DNA of 35,716 nucleotides, taken from Actinomadura roseirufa (lineage in GTDB: Bacteria; Actinomycetota; Actinomycetes; Streptosporangiales; Streptosporangiaceae). Numbering within the stretch: the stretch's first letter is position 1; the number at the start of each line of letters is the position of its first letter. Below the pieces are notes generated by a model that was not told where the DNA came from, searched no databases, and saw only the letters and a program-made list of their open reading frames with translations. Below are positions 25,957 through 33,424 of this stretch, piece after piece. The stretch covers positions 1 through 35,716 of the forward strand of contig NZ_CAACVB010000062.1 of NCBI RefSeq assembly GCF_900659635.1. The letters run 5' to 3'. The position numbers and the translations under genes were made by a program.

Positions 25957-28800
25957 ATGAGCGGCGAGAACGCGCGGCGCAGGCCGCCTCGGGCGCTCGC
26001 GGTCGCGATGGCCGCGGTCGTCGGCGTGCTGTACGCCACCGGCTCGCTGCTGGGCTGGGGCGGCACGGCCTTCATCGCCTGGGCAGAGGCGGCCGCCGCG
26101 GGCGCCGCCGCGGTGTCACTGCTGCTGTCGGCGCGCGTCCCCAAGGGCCCGGCGCCGGGCGAGGCGGCCGGCCCCGGCGGGTTGTGGCGCGCCTCCTGGC
26201 GCTGGTACGGCATGGCCGCGGCCTGCTGGTTCGCGGGCGCCGTCGGCAGCGCCGCCGCCGACGGCACAGGCCGCAGCGCGCTGTCGCTGTCGGTGTCGGA
26301 CCTGTTCTACCTGGCCGCCGTGGCCGCGCTGGTCACGGGCCTGGTGGTGCCGATCAGGCCGCCCCGGGACGTCAGGACGTGGCTGCGCTACGCCGCCGAC
26401 ACCTATGTCTGCGCGGCCGCGCTGTTCGTGCTGGGCTGGGTGATCCTGTTCAGCTCGCTCTACCACCAGACGGGGGAGTCCCCGTCGGAGTTCCTCCTGG
26501 AACTGCTGTATCCCCTGATCGACGTGGTGCTCGTCTGCGGGGCGCTGCCGTTCGTCCTCGGCGCGGCGCGCGGGCACCGGCGGCTCGCCTGGATGGGCTA
26601 CGGGGCGCTGGCGGCGTTCGCGGTCGCGGACGTGGTGACCACGGTCGTGCGGCTGGACGGCGTCGCGCCGGCCGACGACCCGGCCGACATCCTGCGCCTG
26701 GGCGGGCTGCTCCTGCTGCTGCTCGTCCCGTGGACGGGGCCCGCCGCGGCCGTCCCCGAGGAGGTCGACGACATCCCCGAGGGCGTCGCCGTGGCAGCGC
26801 CGGCCGCCGAGGAGGGCGGCCGGATGATCGGCCCGGGGCTCGCCCCGGCCGCGGTCGCCGCGGCGGCCGCGCTGTTCGTCGCCGGGCACTCGCTGACCGG
26901 CGCCGACGGGCTGGAGCCGGTGGTGCCGGCGGTGGCGGGCTCGGCCGCGCTGGTGCTGATCGCGCGGCTGGCGGGCCTGCTGCGCGAGAGCGACGCGCTG
27001 CGCCGCGCGGTGGCGACGGGCGAGGAGCACTTCCGGGCGCTGTCGGAGAGCATCAACGACGCGGTGCTGATCTGCGACCTGGACGCGACCGTCCAGTACG
27101 CGAGCGCGGGCGCGCTGCGGTCCTACCGGTACACGCCGGAGGAGCTGCTCGGACGTCCCCTGCATGAGATCGTCCACCCGGAGGACCTGCCGCGCGTCCA
27201 GGACGTGTTCACCGAGTTCCTGGAGGACGGGACGGGCGGCCCCGAGGACTCGCTGCGCGTGCCGTGCCGGGTGCGGGCCGCGGACGGCACCTGGCTGCCG
27301 ACCGAGGCGACGATCTCCCGGTACGCGGGGACGGGCGAGGCGCCGGGGCGGCTGCTGGTGACGACCCGCGACCTGAGCGAGCAGGCGGCGCTGCAGCGGC
27401 AGGTCGCGCACCTGACCTTCCACGACGGCCTGACGGGCCTGCCGAACCGGTCCTACTTCGAGGAGCGGACCCGCGAGGTGCTGACGCGCCAGCCGCAGGG
27501 CGGCCAGGTCGCGGTGGTCTTCGTGGACCTCGACGGTTTCACGGCGGTGAACGACTCGGCGGGGCACGCCGCGGGCGACCAGGTGCTGGCGCAGGCGGCG
27601 CGGCGGCTGCGGGCCACGGTCCAGGCCGACGACACGGTGGCGCGGTGGGGCGGGGACGAGTTCTCGGTGCTGGTCCAGCTGCCGTCCGACGACCGGGAGA
27701 CGCGGGCCGCGGTGGAGCTGGCCGGGCGGCTGCTGCGGGTGCTGTCGGGCGAGCCGTACCAGGTGGGCAGCCGGCACATCGTGCTGACGGCCAGCGTGGG
27801 CATCGCGTTCGCGGGCGACGAGGAGCGGCCCGCGCCGGGCGGGCCGGGCGGCGGTCCGGAGGCGGGCCGGCGGCTGCGCCGCACCGCCGCCGACCTGATC
27901 CGCAACGGCGACCTGGCGATGGCCCGCGCGAAGGAGCAGGGCGGCGGCCGGGTGGAGGTGTTCGCGCCGCACATGCACGCCGACGTCGTGCGCCGGCTCG
28001 AACTCGGCAGCGACCTGCAGCGCGCGCTCGCCGACGAGCAGTTCGCGGTGGAGTTCCAGCCGGTCGTGGACCTCGCGACGTCCCGGGTGACCGGGGTTGA
28101 GGCGCTGCTGCGCTGGTGGCGGGGGAGCGAGTCGGTGCCGCCGGAGGAGTTCATCGGCCCGGCGGAGGAGTCGGGGCTGATGATCCCGCTCGGCGGCTGG
28201 GTGCTGCGCGAGGCGTGCCGCGAGGTGGCGCGCTGGCGCGGGGACTCCTGGGACGTGGGCCTGTCGGTGAACTTCACCGCCCGGCAGATCGCGGCGCCGC
28301 GGTTCGTGGAGTCGGTCGCGGCGGCGCTGGAGGAGACGGGGCTGCCGCCGGCGGCGCTCACCCTGGAGGTGCGCGAGGAGGTGCTGGTCGAGGACGCGGG
28401 GCAGAACGTGGCGCGGCTGTCGGCGCTGCGCGACCTCGGCGTCCGGCTGGCGATCGACGACTTCGGCACCGGGTACGCCTCGCTCGCCTACCTCGGGCAG
28501 CTCCCGGTCGACATCATCAAGATCGACCCGTCGTTCGTGGCGGGCCTCGGCGTGGACGAGACGCGCACGCTGCTCACCCGGACGATCGTGCGGCTGGGCC
28601 GCGACCTCGGCATCACCGTGGTCGCCGAGGGGATCGAGCGGCCCGAGCAGCTGGAGCTGCTGCGCGAGATGGGCTGCCCGCGCGGCCAGGGGTTCCTGGT
28701 GGCGCGGCCGATGGCGGCGGGCCGGGTCGAGTCGCTGGTGCGGACGAACCTCACCGCGCAGGGCCGCCCGGGGGAGGTGCCGCTGCCCCTTCCGGGCTGA
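25957..28800 (+). CDS. Membrane PAS-GGDEF-EAL protein (cyclic-di-GMP turnover)
   Basis: A 947-aa protein. About ten hydrophobic segments (residues 8-340, interrupted by an acidic loop near 265-285) form a sensory membrane part. A PAS domain follows (about 357-475, FRALSESINDAVLICDLDA, LLGRPLHEIVHPEDL). GGDEF is at 565-569 (ARWGGDEFSVLVQ), and EAL starts at Glu715-Ala-Leu with VNFTARQ, DDFGTGYAS, IIKIDPSF, VAEGIE and RGQGFLVARPM, all intact. The inhibitory I-site is QADD instead of RxxD, so product feedback is probably lost, unlike in the protein at 17698. The ATG at 25957 has GGGAAGGG ten bases before it. Its place before ilvB resembles SCO5511 of S. coelicolor as I recall it. Confidence 0.9.
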   Translation: MSGENARRRPPRALAVAMAAVVGVLYATGSLLGWGGTAFIAWAEAAAAGAAAVSLLLSARVPKGPAPGEAAGPGGLWRASWRWYGMAAACWFAGAVGSAAADGTGRSALSLSVSDLFYLAAVAALVTGLVVPIRPPRDVRTWLRYAADTYVCAAALFVLGWVILFSSLYHQTGESPSEFLLELLYPLIDVVLVCGALPFVLGAARGHRRLAWMGYGALAAFAVADVVTTVVRLDGVAPADDPADILRLGGLLLLLLVPWTGPAAAVPEEVDDIPEGVAVAAPAAEEGGRMIGPGLAPAAVAAAAALFVAGHSLTGADGLEPVVPAVAGSAALVLIARLAGLLRESDALRRAVATGEEHFRALSESINDAVLICDLDATVQYASAGALRSYRYTPEELLGRPLHEIVHPEDLPRVQDVFTEFLEDGTGGPEDSLRVPCRVRAADGTWLPTEATISRYAGTGEAPGRLLVTTRDLSEQAALQRQVAHLTFHDGLTGLPNRSYFEERTREVLTRQPQGGQVAVVFVDLDGFTAVNDSAGHAAGDQVLAQAARRLRATVQADDTVARWGGDEFSVLVQLPSDDRETRAAVELAGRLLRVLSGEPYQVGSRHIVLTASVGIAFAGDEERPAPGGPGGGPEAGRRLRRTAADLIRNGDLAMARAKEQGGGRVEVFAPHMHADVVRRLELGSDLQRALADEQFAVEFQPVVDLATSRVTGVEALLRWWRGSESVPPEEFIGPAEESGLMIPLGGWVLREACREVARWRGDSWDVGLSVNFTARQIAAPRFVESVAAALEETGLPPAALTLEVREEVLVEDAGQNVARLSALRDLGVRLAIDDFGTGYASLAYLGQLPVDIIKIDPSFVAGLGVDETRTLLTRTIVRLGRDLGITVVAEGIERPEQLELLREMGCPRGQGFLVARPMAAGRVESLVRTNLTAQGRPGEVPLPLPG

Positions 28801-28816
28801 TATGCTCCGCCCTCCC

Positions 28817-28833
28817 GTCTCATTTTCTGAGAC
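28817..28833. promoter_or_regulatory. Palindrome upstream of the ilvB leader
   Basis: GTCTCA (28817-28822), TTTTC, TGAGAC (28828-28833): a perfect 6-bp inverted repeat with a five-base AT spacer. It lies 16 bases upstream of the proposed -35, so it could be an operator for a regulator of branched-chain synthesis (for example an IclR-type NdgR/LtbR protein, inference only). If transcription instead starts from TATGCT (28801-28806), it would be a small 5' hairpin. Confidence 0.4.
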
Positions 28834-28848
28834 AAAGCGTCCAGGGAT

Positions 28849-28877
28849 TTGACCCGCGGGCCGAAGTCGGCGAAAGT
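28849..28877 (+). promoter_or_regulatory. Candidate promoter of ilvBNC
   Basis: TTGACC (28849-28854), a 17-base spacer and GAAAGT (28872-28877), with a transcription start expected at about 28884, one base before the leader peptide's GTG. The leader peptide would then be translated from a leaderless mRNA. The -10 is weak. A TATGCT at 28801-28806 is an alternative without a good -35. Confidence 0.4.
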
Positions 28878-28884
28878 GGCTGTC

Positions 28885-28935
28885 GTGCAGAGCACTTCCA
28901 TCATTCTCGTAGTACTTGGTCGGCGCGCAGGCTGA
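28885..28935 (+). CDS. ilvB leader peptide
   Basis: A 16-codon ORF encoding MQSTSIILVVLGRRAG, then TGA. The run Ile-Ile-Leu-Val-Val-Leu (28900-28917) uses exactly the three amino acids made by the downstream pathway, the mark of a transcription-attenuation leader. It lies about 100 bases before ilvB and overlaps the first of several alternative hairpins. Attenuation of ilvB by such peptides is known in Corynebacterium glutamicum and was predicted for other actinobacteria. A GTG at 28876 in the same frame would add three residues, but falls in the proposed -10. Confidence 0.85.
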   Translation: MQSTSIILVVLGRRAG

Positions 28936-28993
28936 CCAAGCTTTCCGACCTGCGCGCCTCCCCTCGACCGCTTCCCGGCGGCGGGGGTTTTTT
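28915..28993 (+). promoter_or_regulatory. ilvB transcription attenuator
   Basis: Hairpin A pairs 28915-28924 with 28931-28940 (10 bp with one G-U, six-base loop) and overlaps the leader stop codon. Hairpin B pairs GGCGCGCAGG (28922-28931) with CCTGCGCGCC (28949-28958), a perfect 10 bp, and excludes A. A terminator hairpin with T-run follows at 28972-28993. A ribosome held at the Ile/Leu/Val codons would cover the 5' arms of A and possibly B. Which hairpin favours termination cannot be decided by eye. Confidence 0.75.
28972..28993 (+). terminator. Attenuator terminator
   Basis: TTCCCG (28972-28977), loop GCGG and CGGGGG (28982-28987) form a six-pair stem with two G-U pairs, followed directly by six T (28988-28993). 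This is the only clear T-run terminator in the window, and it lies 43 bases before ilvB. Confidence 0.75.
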
Positions 28994-29036
28994 GTTGCCC
29001 GGCGAGCCAGACTCACTCCCCAAGGAAACGCAGATC

Positions 29037-30782
29037 ATGACGACCGAACAGATGACGGGAGCCCAGGCGCTGGTCCGCGCCCTGGAGAACGTCGGCGTCG
29101 ACACGGTGTTCGGCATCCCGGGCGGCGCGATCCTCCCGGCCTACGACCCGCTCTTCGACTCCGCGAAGCTGCGCCACATCCTCGTCCGGCACGAGCAGGG
29201 CGCCGGACACGCCGCGCAGGGGTACGCGATGGTCACGGGCAAGGTGGGGGTGTGCATGGCCACCAGCGGGCCGGGCGCGACCAACCTCGTCACCGCGATC
29301 TCCGACGCCTACATGGACTCGGTGCCGATCGTGGCGATCACCGGCCAGGTCACGTCCTCGCTGATCGGGACCGACGGGTTCCAGGAGGCCGACATCGTCG
29401 GCATCACGATGCCGATCACCAAGCACAACTTCCTGGTGACCAGGGCCGAGGACATCGCGCGCACGGTCGCCGAGGCGTTCCACATCGCCGGGACGGGGCG
29501 TCCTGGACCGGTCCTGGTCGACATCGCCAAGGACGCGCTCCAGGCCACCACGGCGTTCGAGTGGCCCGTCCAGCTCCAGCTCCCCGGGTACCGGCCCGTC
29601 ACCCGGCCGCACTCCAAGCAGGTCAGGGAGGCGGCACGGCTGCTGTCGGCGGCCGAGCGCCCGGTGCTGTACGTCGGCGGCGGGGTGCTGAAGGCCAACG
29701 CGTCGGCCGAGCTGAAGGTGCTCGCCGAGCTGACCGGGGCGCCCGTCGTCACGACGCTGATGGCCAAGGGCGCGCTGCCCGACAGCCACCCGCTGCACAT
29801 GGGCATGCCGGGCATGCACGGCGCGGTCGGCGCGGTCGGCGCGCTGCAGCGGGCCGATCTGCTCATCGCGCTCGGCGCCCGGTTCGACGACCGGGTCACC
29901 GGCAAGCTGGACGGGTTCGCCCCCGGCGCGAAGGTCGTGCACGCCGACATCGACCCCGCCGAGATCTCCAAGAACCGGCACGCCGACGTCCCGATCGTCG
30001 GGGACGCCCGCGAGGTCCTCGCGGACCTGATCGTCGCCGTGCAGAAGGAGCACGAGGCGGGCCGCAAGGGCGACTACGAGGACTGGTGGCGCCAGCTCAG
30101 GGCCTGGCGCGAGACCTACCCGCTGGGCTACGACGTCCCCGCGGACGGGTCGCTGTCCCCGCAGTACGTCATCGAGCGGATCGGCAAGGTCGTGGGCCCC
30201 GACGCGTACTACGTCGCGGGCGTCGGCCAGCACCAGATGTGGGCGGCGCAGTTCGTCAAGTACGAGCGGCCCGGCGCCTTCCTCAACTCCGGCGGCGCGG
30301 GCACGATGGGCTACGCCGTCCCGGCGGCGATGGGCGCCAAGGTCGGCGCGCCCGGCGTCCAGGTCTGGGCGATCGACGGCGACGGCTGTTTCCAGATGAC
30401 CAACCAGGAGCTCGCGACCTGCGCGATCGAGGGCATCCCGGTCAAGATCGCGGTCATCAACAACGGTAACCTCGGCATGGTCCGGCAGTGGCAGACGCTG
30501 TTCTACAACGAGCGCTACTCCAACACGAACCTGCACTCGCGGCGCATCCCCGACTTCGTCAAGCTGGCCGAGGCCTACGGCTGCGTCGGGCTGCGCTGCG
30601 ACCGGGCGGAGGACGTCGACGCGGTCATCGCCAAGGCGATGGAGACCAACGACGCGCCCGTCGTCATCGACTTCGTCGTCCACCAGGACGCCATGGTCTG
30701 GCCGATGGTCGCCGCCGGCACCACCAACGACGACATCAAGATCGCGCGAGACATGGCCCCCGACTGGGAGAACGGAGACTGA
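29037..30782 (+). CDS. ilvB: Acetolactate synthase, large (catalytic) subunit
   Basis: A 581-aa thiamine-diphosphate enzyme that joins two pyruvates to acetolactate, or pyruvate and 2-ketobutyrate to acetohydroxybutyrate, the first shared step to Val, Leu and Ile. The catalytic Glu53 is in VRHEQGAGHAAQGYA; TSGPGATNLVT, KGALPDSHPLHMGMPGMHG and GARFDDRVTGKL follow. The ThDP/Mg motif runs from Asp447-Gly-Asp-Gly (GDGCFQMTNQELATCA) to VINNGNLGMVRQWQ. AAGGAAA lies about 10 bases before the ATG. First of ilvBNC, controlled by the attenuator. It matches ilvB1 (Rv3003c). Confidence 0.97.
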   Translation: MTTEQMTGAQALVRALENVGVDTVFGIPGGAILPAYDPLFDSAKLRHILVRHEQGAGHAAQGYAMVTGKVGVCMATSGPGATNLVTAISDAYMDSVPIVAITGQVTSSLIGTDGFQEADIVGITMPITKHNFLVTRAEDIARTVAEAFHIAGTGRPGPVLVDIAKDALQATTAFEWPVQLQLPGYRPVTRPHSKQVREAARLLSAAERPVLYVGGGVLKANASAELKVLAELTGAPVVTTLMAKGALPDSHPLHMGMPGMHGAVGAVGALQRADLLIALGARFDDRVTGKLDGFAPGAKVVHADIDPAEISKNRHADVPIVGDAREVLADLIVAVQKEHEAGRKGDYEDWWRQLRAWRETYPLGYDVPADGSLSPQYVIERIGKVVGPDAYYVAGVGQHQMWAAQFVKYERPGAFLNSGGAGTMGYAVPAAMGAKVGAPGVQVWAIDGDGCFQMTNQELATCAIEGIPVKIAVINNGNLGMVRQWQTLFYNERYSNTNLHSRRIPDFVKLAEAYGCVGLRCDRAEDVDAVIAKAMETNDAPVVIDFVVHQDAMVWPMVAAGTTNDDIKIARDMAPDWENGD

Positions 30783-30786
30783 CCCG

Positions 30787-31311
30787 ATGAGCCTGCACAC
30801 CCTCTCGGTGCTGGTGGAGAACAAGCCGGGCATCCTCGCGCGCGTCGCGGCCCTGTTCTCCCGGCGCGGCTTCAACATCGAGTCCCTCGCGGTCGGCACC
30901 ACCGAGCACCCGGAGATCTCCCGGATGACGATCGTGGTGAACGTGGCCGACCTGCCGCTGGAGCAGGTCACCAAGCAGCTCAACAAGCTGGTGAACGTCC
31001 TGAAGATCGTCGAGCTCGACCCGTCGGCGTCCGTCCAGCGCGAACTGGTGCTGGTCAAGGTCCGCGCGGACGCCGAGACGCGCTCGCAGGTCCTGGAGAC
31101 CGTCCAGCTCTTCCGCGCCAAGGTGGTGGACGTCGCGCCGGACGCGGTCACCATCGAGGTCACCGGCAACCGCGACAAGCTGGACGCCTTCATCCGGATC
31201 CTGGAGCCCTTCGGCATCAAGGAGCTGGTGCAGTCCGGCATGGTGGCCGTCGGCCGCGGCGCCCGCTCCATCACCGACCGCTCGCTGCGGGCCATCGAGC
31301 GCAGCGCGTGA
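30787..31311 (+). CDS. ilvN: Acetolactate synthase, small (regulatory) subunit
   Basis: A 174-aa protein that activates IlvB and gives it feedback inhibition by valine. The N-terminal ACT domain (about 3-80) starts HTLSVLVENKPGILARVAAL and continues FSRRGFNIESLAVG; the C-terminal domain, from about residue 80, includes RELVLVKVRA and ends AVGRGARSITDRSLRA. It starts four bases after the ilvB stop, with GGAG (30774-30777) inside the end of ilvB, so it is translated as part of the operon. It matches ilvN (Rv3002c). Confidence 0.97.
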   Translation: MSLHTLSVLVENKPGILARVAALFSRRGFNIESLAVGTTEHPEISRMTIVVNVADLPLEQVTKQLNKLVNVLKIVELDPSASVQRELVLVKVRADAETRSQVLETVQLFRAKVVDVAPDAVTIEVTGNRDKLDAFIRILEPFGIKELVQSGMVAVGRGARSITDRSLRAIERSA

Positions 31312-31353
31312 TCCGTCCCGTCATCCACGAAAACACTGAAAGGCAGCAGCACT

Positions 31354-32346
31354 GTGGCTGAGATGTTCTACGACGACGCCGCCGACCTGAGCGTCATCCA
31401 GGGCCGGCACGTGGCGGTCATCGGCTACGGCAGCCAGGGGCACGCGCACGCGCTCTCCCTGCGCGACTCCGGGGTCGACGTGCGGGTCGGGCTCCGCGAG
31501 GGCTCGGCCAGCCGCGAGAAGGCGGAGGCCGAGGGGCTGCGCGTGCTGACCCCCGCCGAGGCGGCCGAGGAGGCCGACCTCGTCATGCTGCTGGCGCCCG
31601 ACCACCACCACCGGGAGATCTTCGAGAAGGACATCCGGCCGGCGCTGGTCCCGGGCGACGCCCTGTTCTTCGGGCACGGCTTCAGCATCCGCTACGACCT
31701 CGTCCAGCCCCCGGAGGGCGTGGACGTGGCCATGGTCGCGCCGAAGGGCCCGGGGCACCTCGTGCGCCGCCAGTTCGTCGCGGGCCGCGGCGTCCCGGTG
31801 ATCGTGGCGGTCGAGAAGGACCCGTCCGGCGGTGCCTGGCCGCTGGCGCTGTCCTACGCCAAGGCCATCGGCGGGCTGCGCGCGGGCGGCATCAGGACCA
31901 CCTTCACCGAGGAGACCGAGACCGACCTGTTCGGTGAGCAGGCCGTGCTGTGCGGCGGCGCGTCCGAGCTGGTCAAGACCGGTTTCGAGGTGCTGACCGA
32001 GGCCGGCTACCAGCCGGAGGTCGCCTACTTCGAGGTGCTGCACGAGCTGAAGCTGATCGTCGACCTCATGTACGAGGGCGGCGTCTCCACGATGTACTGG
32101 TCGGTGTCGGACAACGCCGAGTACGGCGGCTACAGCCGCGGCCCGCGCGTGATCACGCCGGAGACCAAGGCCGCGATGAAGAAGATCCTCAGTGAGATCC
32201 AGTCCGGCGAGTACGCCAAGGAGCTGGTGGCGGAGTTCGAGGGCGGCCAGACGCAGTTCCGCAAGTACCGCGAGCAGCTGGCCGGGCACCCGATCGAGAA
32301 GACGGGCGCCGAGCTGCGCCCGATGATGAGCTGGCTCAAGGACTGA
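31354..32346 (+). CDS. ilvC: Ketol-acid reductoisomerase, class I
   Basis: A 330-aa enzyme that isomerises and reduces acetolactate or acetohydroxybutyrate with NADPH, the second pathway step. The Rossmann motif GYGSQGHAHALSL starts at Gly24; the LREGSASREK loop that follows is of the NADPH type. Catalytic residues are visible in FFGHGFSIRY (His), APKGPGHLVRR (Lys), ETDLFGEQAVLCGG (Asp, Glu) and HELKLIVDLMYEGG (Glu). The length is that of the short class I form. GTG start with GAAAGG 10 bases before it. Two strong hairpins follow. Confidence 0.97.
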   Translation: MAEMFYDDAADLSVIQGRHVAVIGYGSQGHAHALSLRDSGVDVRVGLREGSASREKAEAEGLRVLTPAEAAEEADLVMLLAPDHHHREIFEKDIRPALVPGDALFFGHGFSIRYDLVQPPEGVDVAMVAPKGPGHLVRRQFVAGRGVPVIVAVEKDPSGGAWPLALSYAKAIGGLRAGGIRTTFTEETETDLFGEQAVLCGGASELVKTGFEVLTEAGYQPEVAYFEVLHELKLIVDLMYEGGVSTMYWSVSDNAEYGGYSRGPRVITPETKAAMKKILSEIQSGEYAKELVAEFEGGQTQFRKYREQLAGHPIEKTGAELRPMMSWLKD

Positions 32347-32354
32347 GCCCGCGC

Positions 32355-32381
32355 CGTCCCGGCCGGGGTCCGGCCGGGACG
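32355..32381. terminator. First terminator after ilvC
   Basis: CGTCCCGGCCGG (32355-32366), loop GGT and CCGGCCGGGACG (32370-32381): a perfect 12-bp stem eight bases after the ilvC stop. Confidence 0.8.
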
Positions 32382-32392
32382 CGATACGCGTG

Positions 32393-32426
32393 ACGGGCCG
32401 CCGGGGGAGACCTCCCGGCGGCCCGT
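32393..32426. terminator. Second, bidirectional terminator
   Basis: ACGGGCCGCCGGG (32393-32405) and CCCGGCGGCCCGT (32414-32426) make a perfect 13-bp stem, extendable inward by two pairs to a four-base loop. It lies between convergent genes and may serve both strands. Together with the preceding hairpin it forms a double terminator. Confidence 0.8.
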
Positions 32427-32453
32427 GCCGTCGCGGTGCGCGGCGGGCGCCGG

Positions 32454-33272
32454 TCAGCCGCCGGTGAGGCGGCGGCGGATCCGCGCGAGCAGCGGGGCGC
32501 CGCCCGTGCCCGTCTTGACCAGCAGGGCCAGGTGGCCGCCCTTGGTGAAGTAGACGGTCGTCTCCCTCGCCGTGCCCTGCTTCGCCGAGCCGGTCGTCCG
32601 CCGCTGCGGTGCGGTCCTGAACCGCGCCGGCCGCCGGGAGCCGAACCTCGCCTCCCGCCGGACGCCGAGCGCCGTGGCCGCCACGTGCACGTCCCAGCGG
32701 CCCGGCTCGACCCCGGAGACGTCGGCGACCAGCTCGAAGGCCCCGGGGCTCTCGGGGCCCTGGTCGCGCGGCCCGGCCGGGAAGCAGTGCTCCTGGCCCG
32801 ACACGCGCTCGCGCAGGACGATGTCCACGGCCGTCCGGTCGGTGTCGACGCGCTGGAGCGCCGCCGTCCCGCGGATCCGCAGCCGCCCGCCCTGCCAGCC
32901 GGCGGCCTCCAGCCGGTGGTCGACGCCGACCTCGGTGGTGATGTCGGCGTCCTGCCGGGGGACGCCGCGCAGGTAGGGGTACAGCGCGTAGATCCGGCCG
33001 CCGACCACGACGGCGCCCGCCGGGCTGCCCTCGGCCTCGTCGCGGATCAGCCGTTCGAGCTCGGCGTCCAGCCCGTTCTGGATGCAGAACGCGCGGAGCC
33101 GGACGGAGGCGGGCAGCGCCGCCCGCGCGGCGTCGCTGAGCCCCTCCTCGCCGAGGACCCGGCGTGTGCCCTCGACCAGCCGCTCCCGCTGGAGGTGGTC
33201 GAGGTCGAGGTAGCGGTGGTCGTACACGCGCAGGACGTCGCGCAGGACACTGATCGTGCTGTCCGAGGTCAC
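32454..33272 (-). CDS. Hypothetical protein resembling the C-terminal region of TarS-like glycosyltransferases
   Basis: A 272-aa protein starting at a GTG preceded by a strong GGGGAGGGA. Residues 1-70 are helical (RERLVEGTRRVLGEEGL, then SVRLRAFCIQNGLDAELERL), followed by VVVGGRIYALYPYLRG and a beta-rich part (about 105-230, HRLEAAGWQGGRLRIRGTAA, VDIVLRERVSG, GRWDVHVAATALGVRREARF). This order is what I recall from the non-catalytic linker and beta domains after the GT2 domain in actinomycete teichoic-acid-type glycosyltransferases (TarS-like). No catalytic GT2 domain is encoded here: upstream on this strand lies only the short promoter gap to padR. It is either a truncated gene with a new start or a genuine stand-alone domain. 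The homology is from memory. Confidence 0.6.
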   Translation of the reverse strand: MTSDSTISVLRDVLRVYDHRYLDLDHLQRERLVEGTRRVLGEEGLSDAARAALPASVRLRAFCIQNGLDAELERLIRDEAEGSPAGAVVVGGRIYALYPYLRGVPRQDADITTEVGVDHRLEAAGWQGGRLRIRGTAALQRVDTDRTAVDIVLRERVSGQEHCFPAGPRDQGPESPGAFELVADVSGVEPGRWDVHVAATALGVRREARFGSRRPARFRTAPQRRTTGSAKQGTARETTVYFTKGGHLALLVKTGTGGAPLLARIRRRLTGG

Positions 33273-33388
33273 GGATCCCTCCCCCGTCGGTCCGCCCCGG
33301 TGGCCGGGCCACCGGTTACGTTAGGGGCCCGGTCGATCTCGCACGGTGAAAACGGCCGGAGCCTGTCCTCGCGGATGCATACTCGGTA

Positions 33389-33416
33389 TTGCCAAACCAT
33401 ACGCGGTATGCATACT
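33389..33416 (+). promoter_or_regulatory. padR promoter with a cluster of operator half-sites
   Basis: TTGCCA (33389-33394), 16 bases and CATACT (33411-33416) form a promoter ending eight bases before the padR ATG, so the mRNA would be leaderless. The region is packed with CATAC/GTATG half-sites: ATGCATACT occurs at 33375 and again at 33408, exactly 33 bases apart; CATAC-GCG-GTATG (33398-33410) and GTATGCATAC (33406-33415) are palindromes; and GGTATG overlaps the start codon. PadR proteins usually bind ATG/CAT-type repeats, so this is a likely autorepression site. Confidence 0.6.
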
Positions 33417-33424
33417 TAGTAGGT

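Noticed and set aside
25730..25960. A 76-codon plus-strand frame starting TTG at 25730 and overlapping the next ATG by four bases
   Set aside because: The overlap looks like coupling, but the composition is Arg/Pro/Gly-rich low complexity, there is no ribosome site, and it covers a promoter-like region.
26116..29016. A 966-codon minus-strand frame opposite the PAS-GGDEF-EAL gene, and similar long antisense frames elsewhere
   Set aside because: These are shadow frames caused by high third-position GC; the sense frames carry intact domains and the antisense ones do not.
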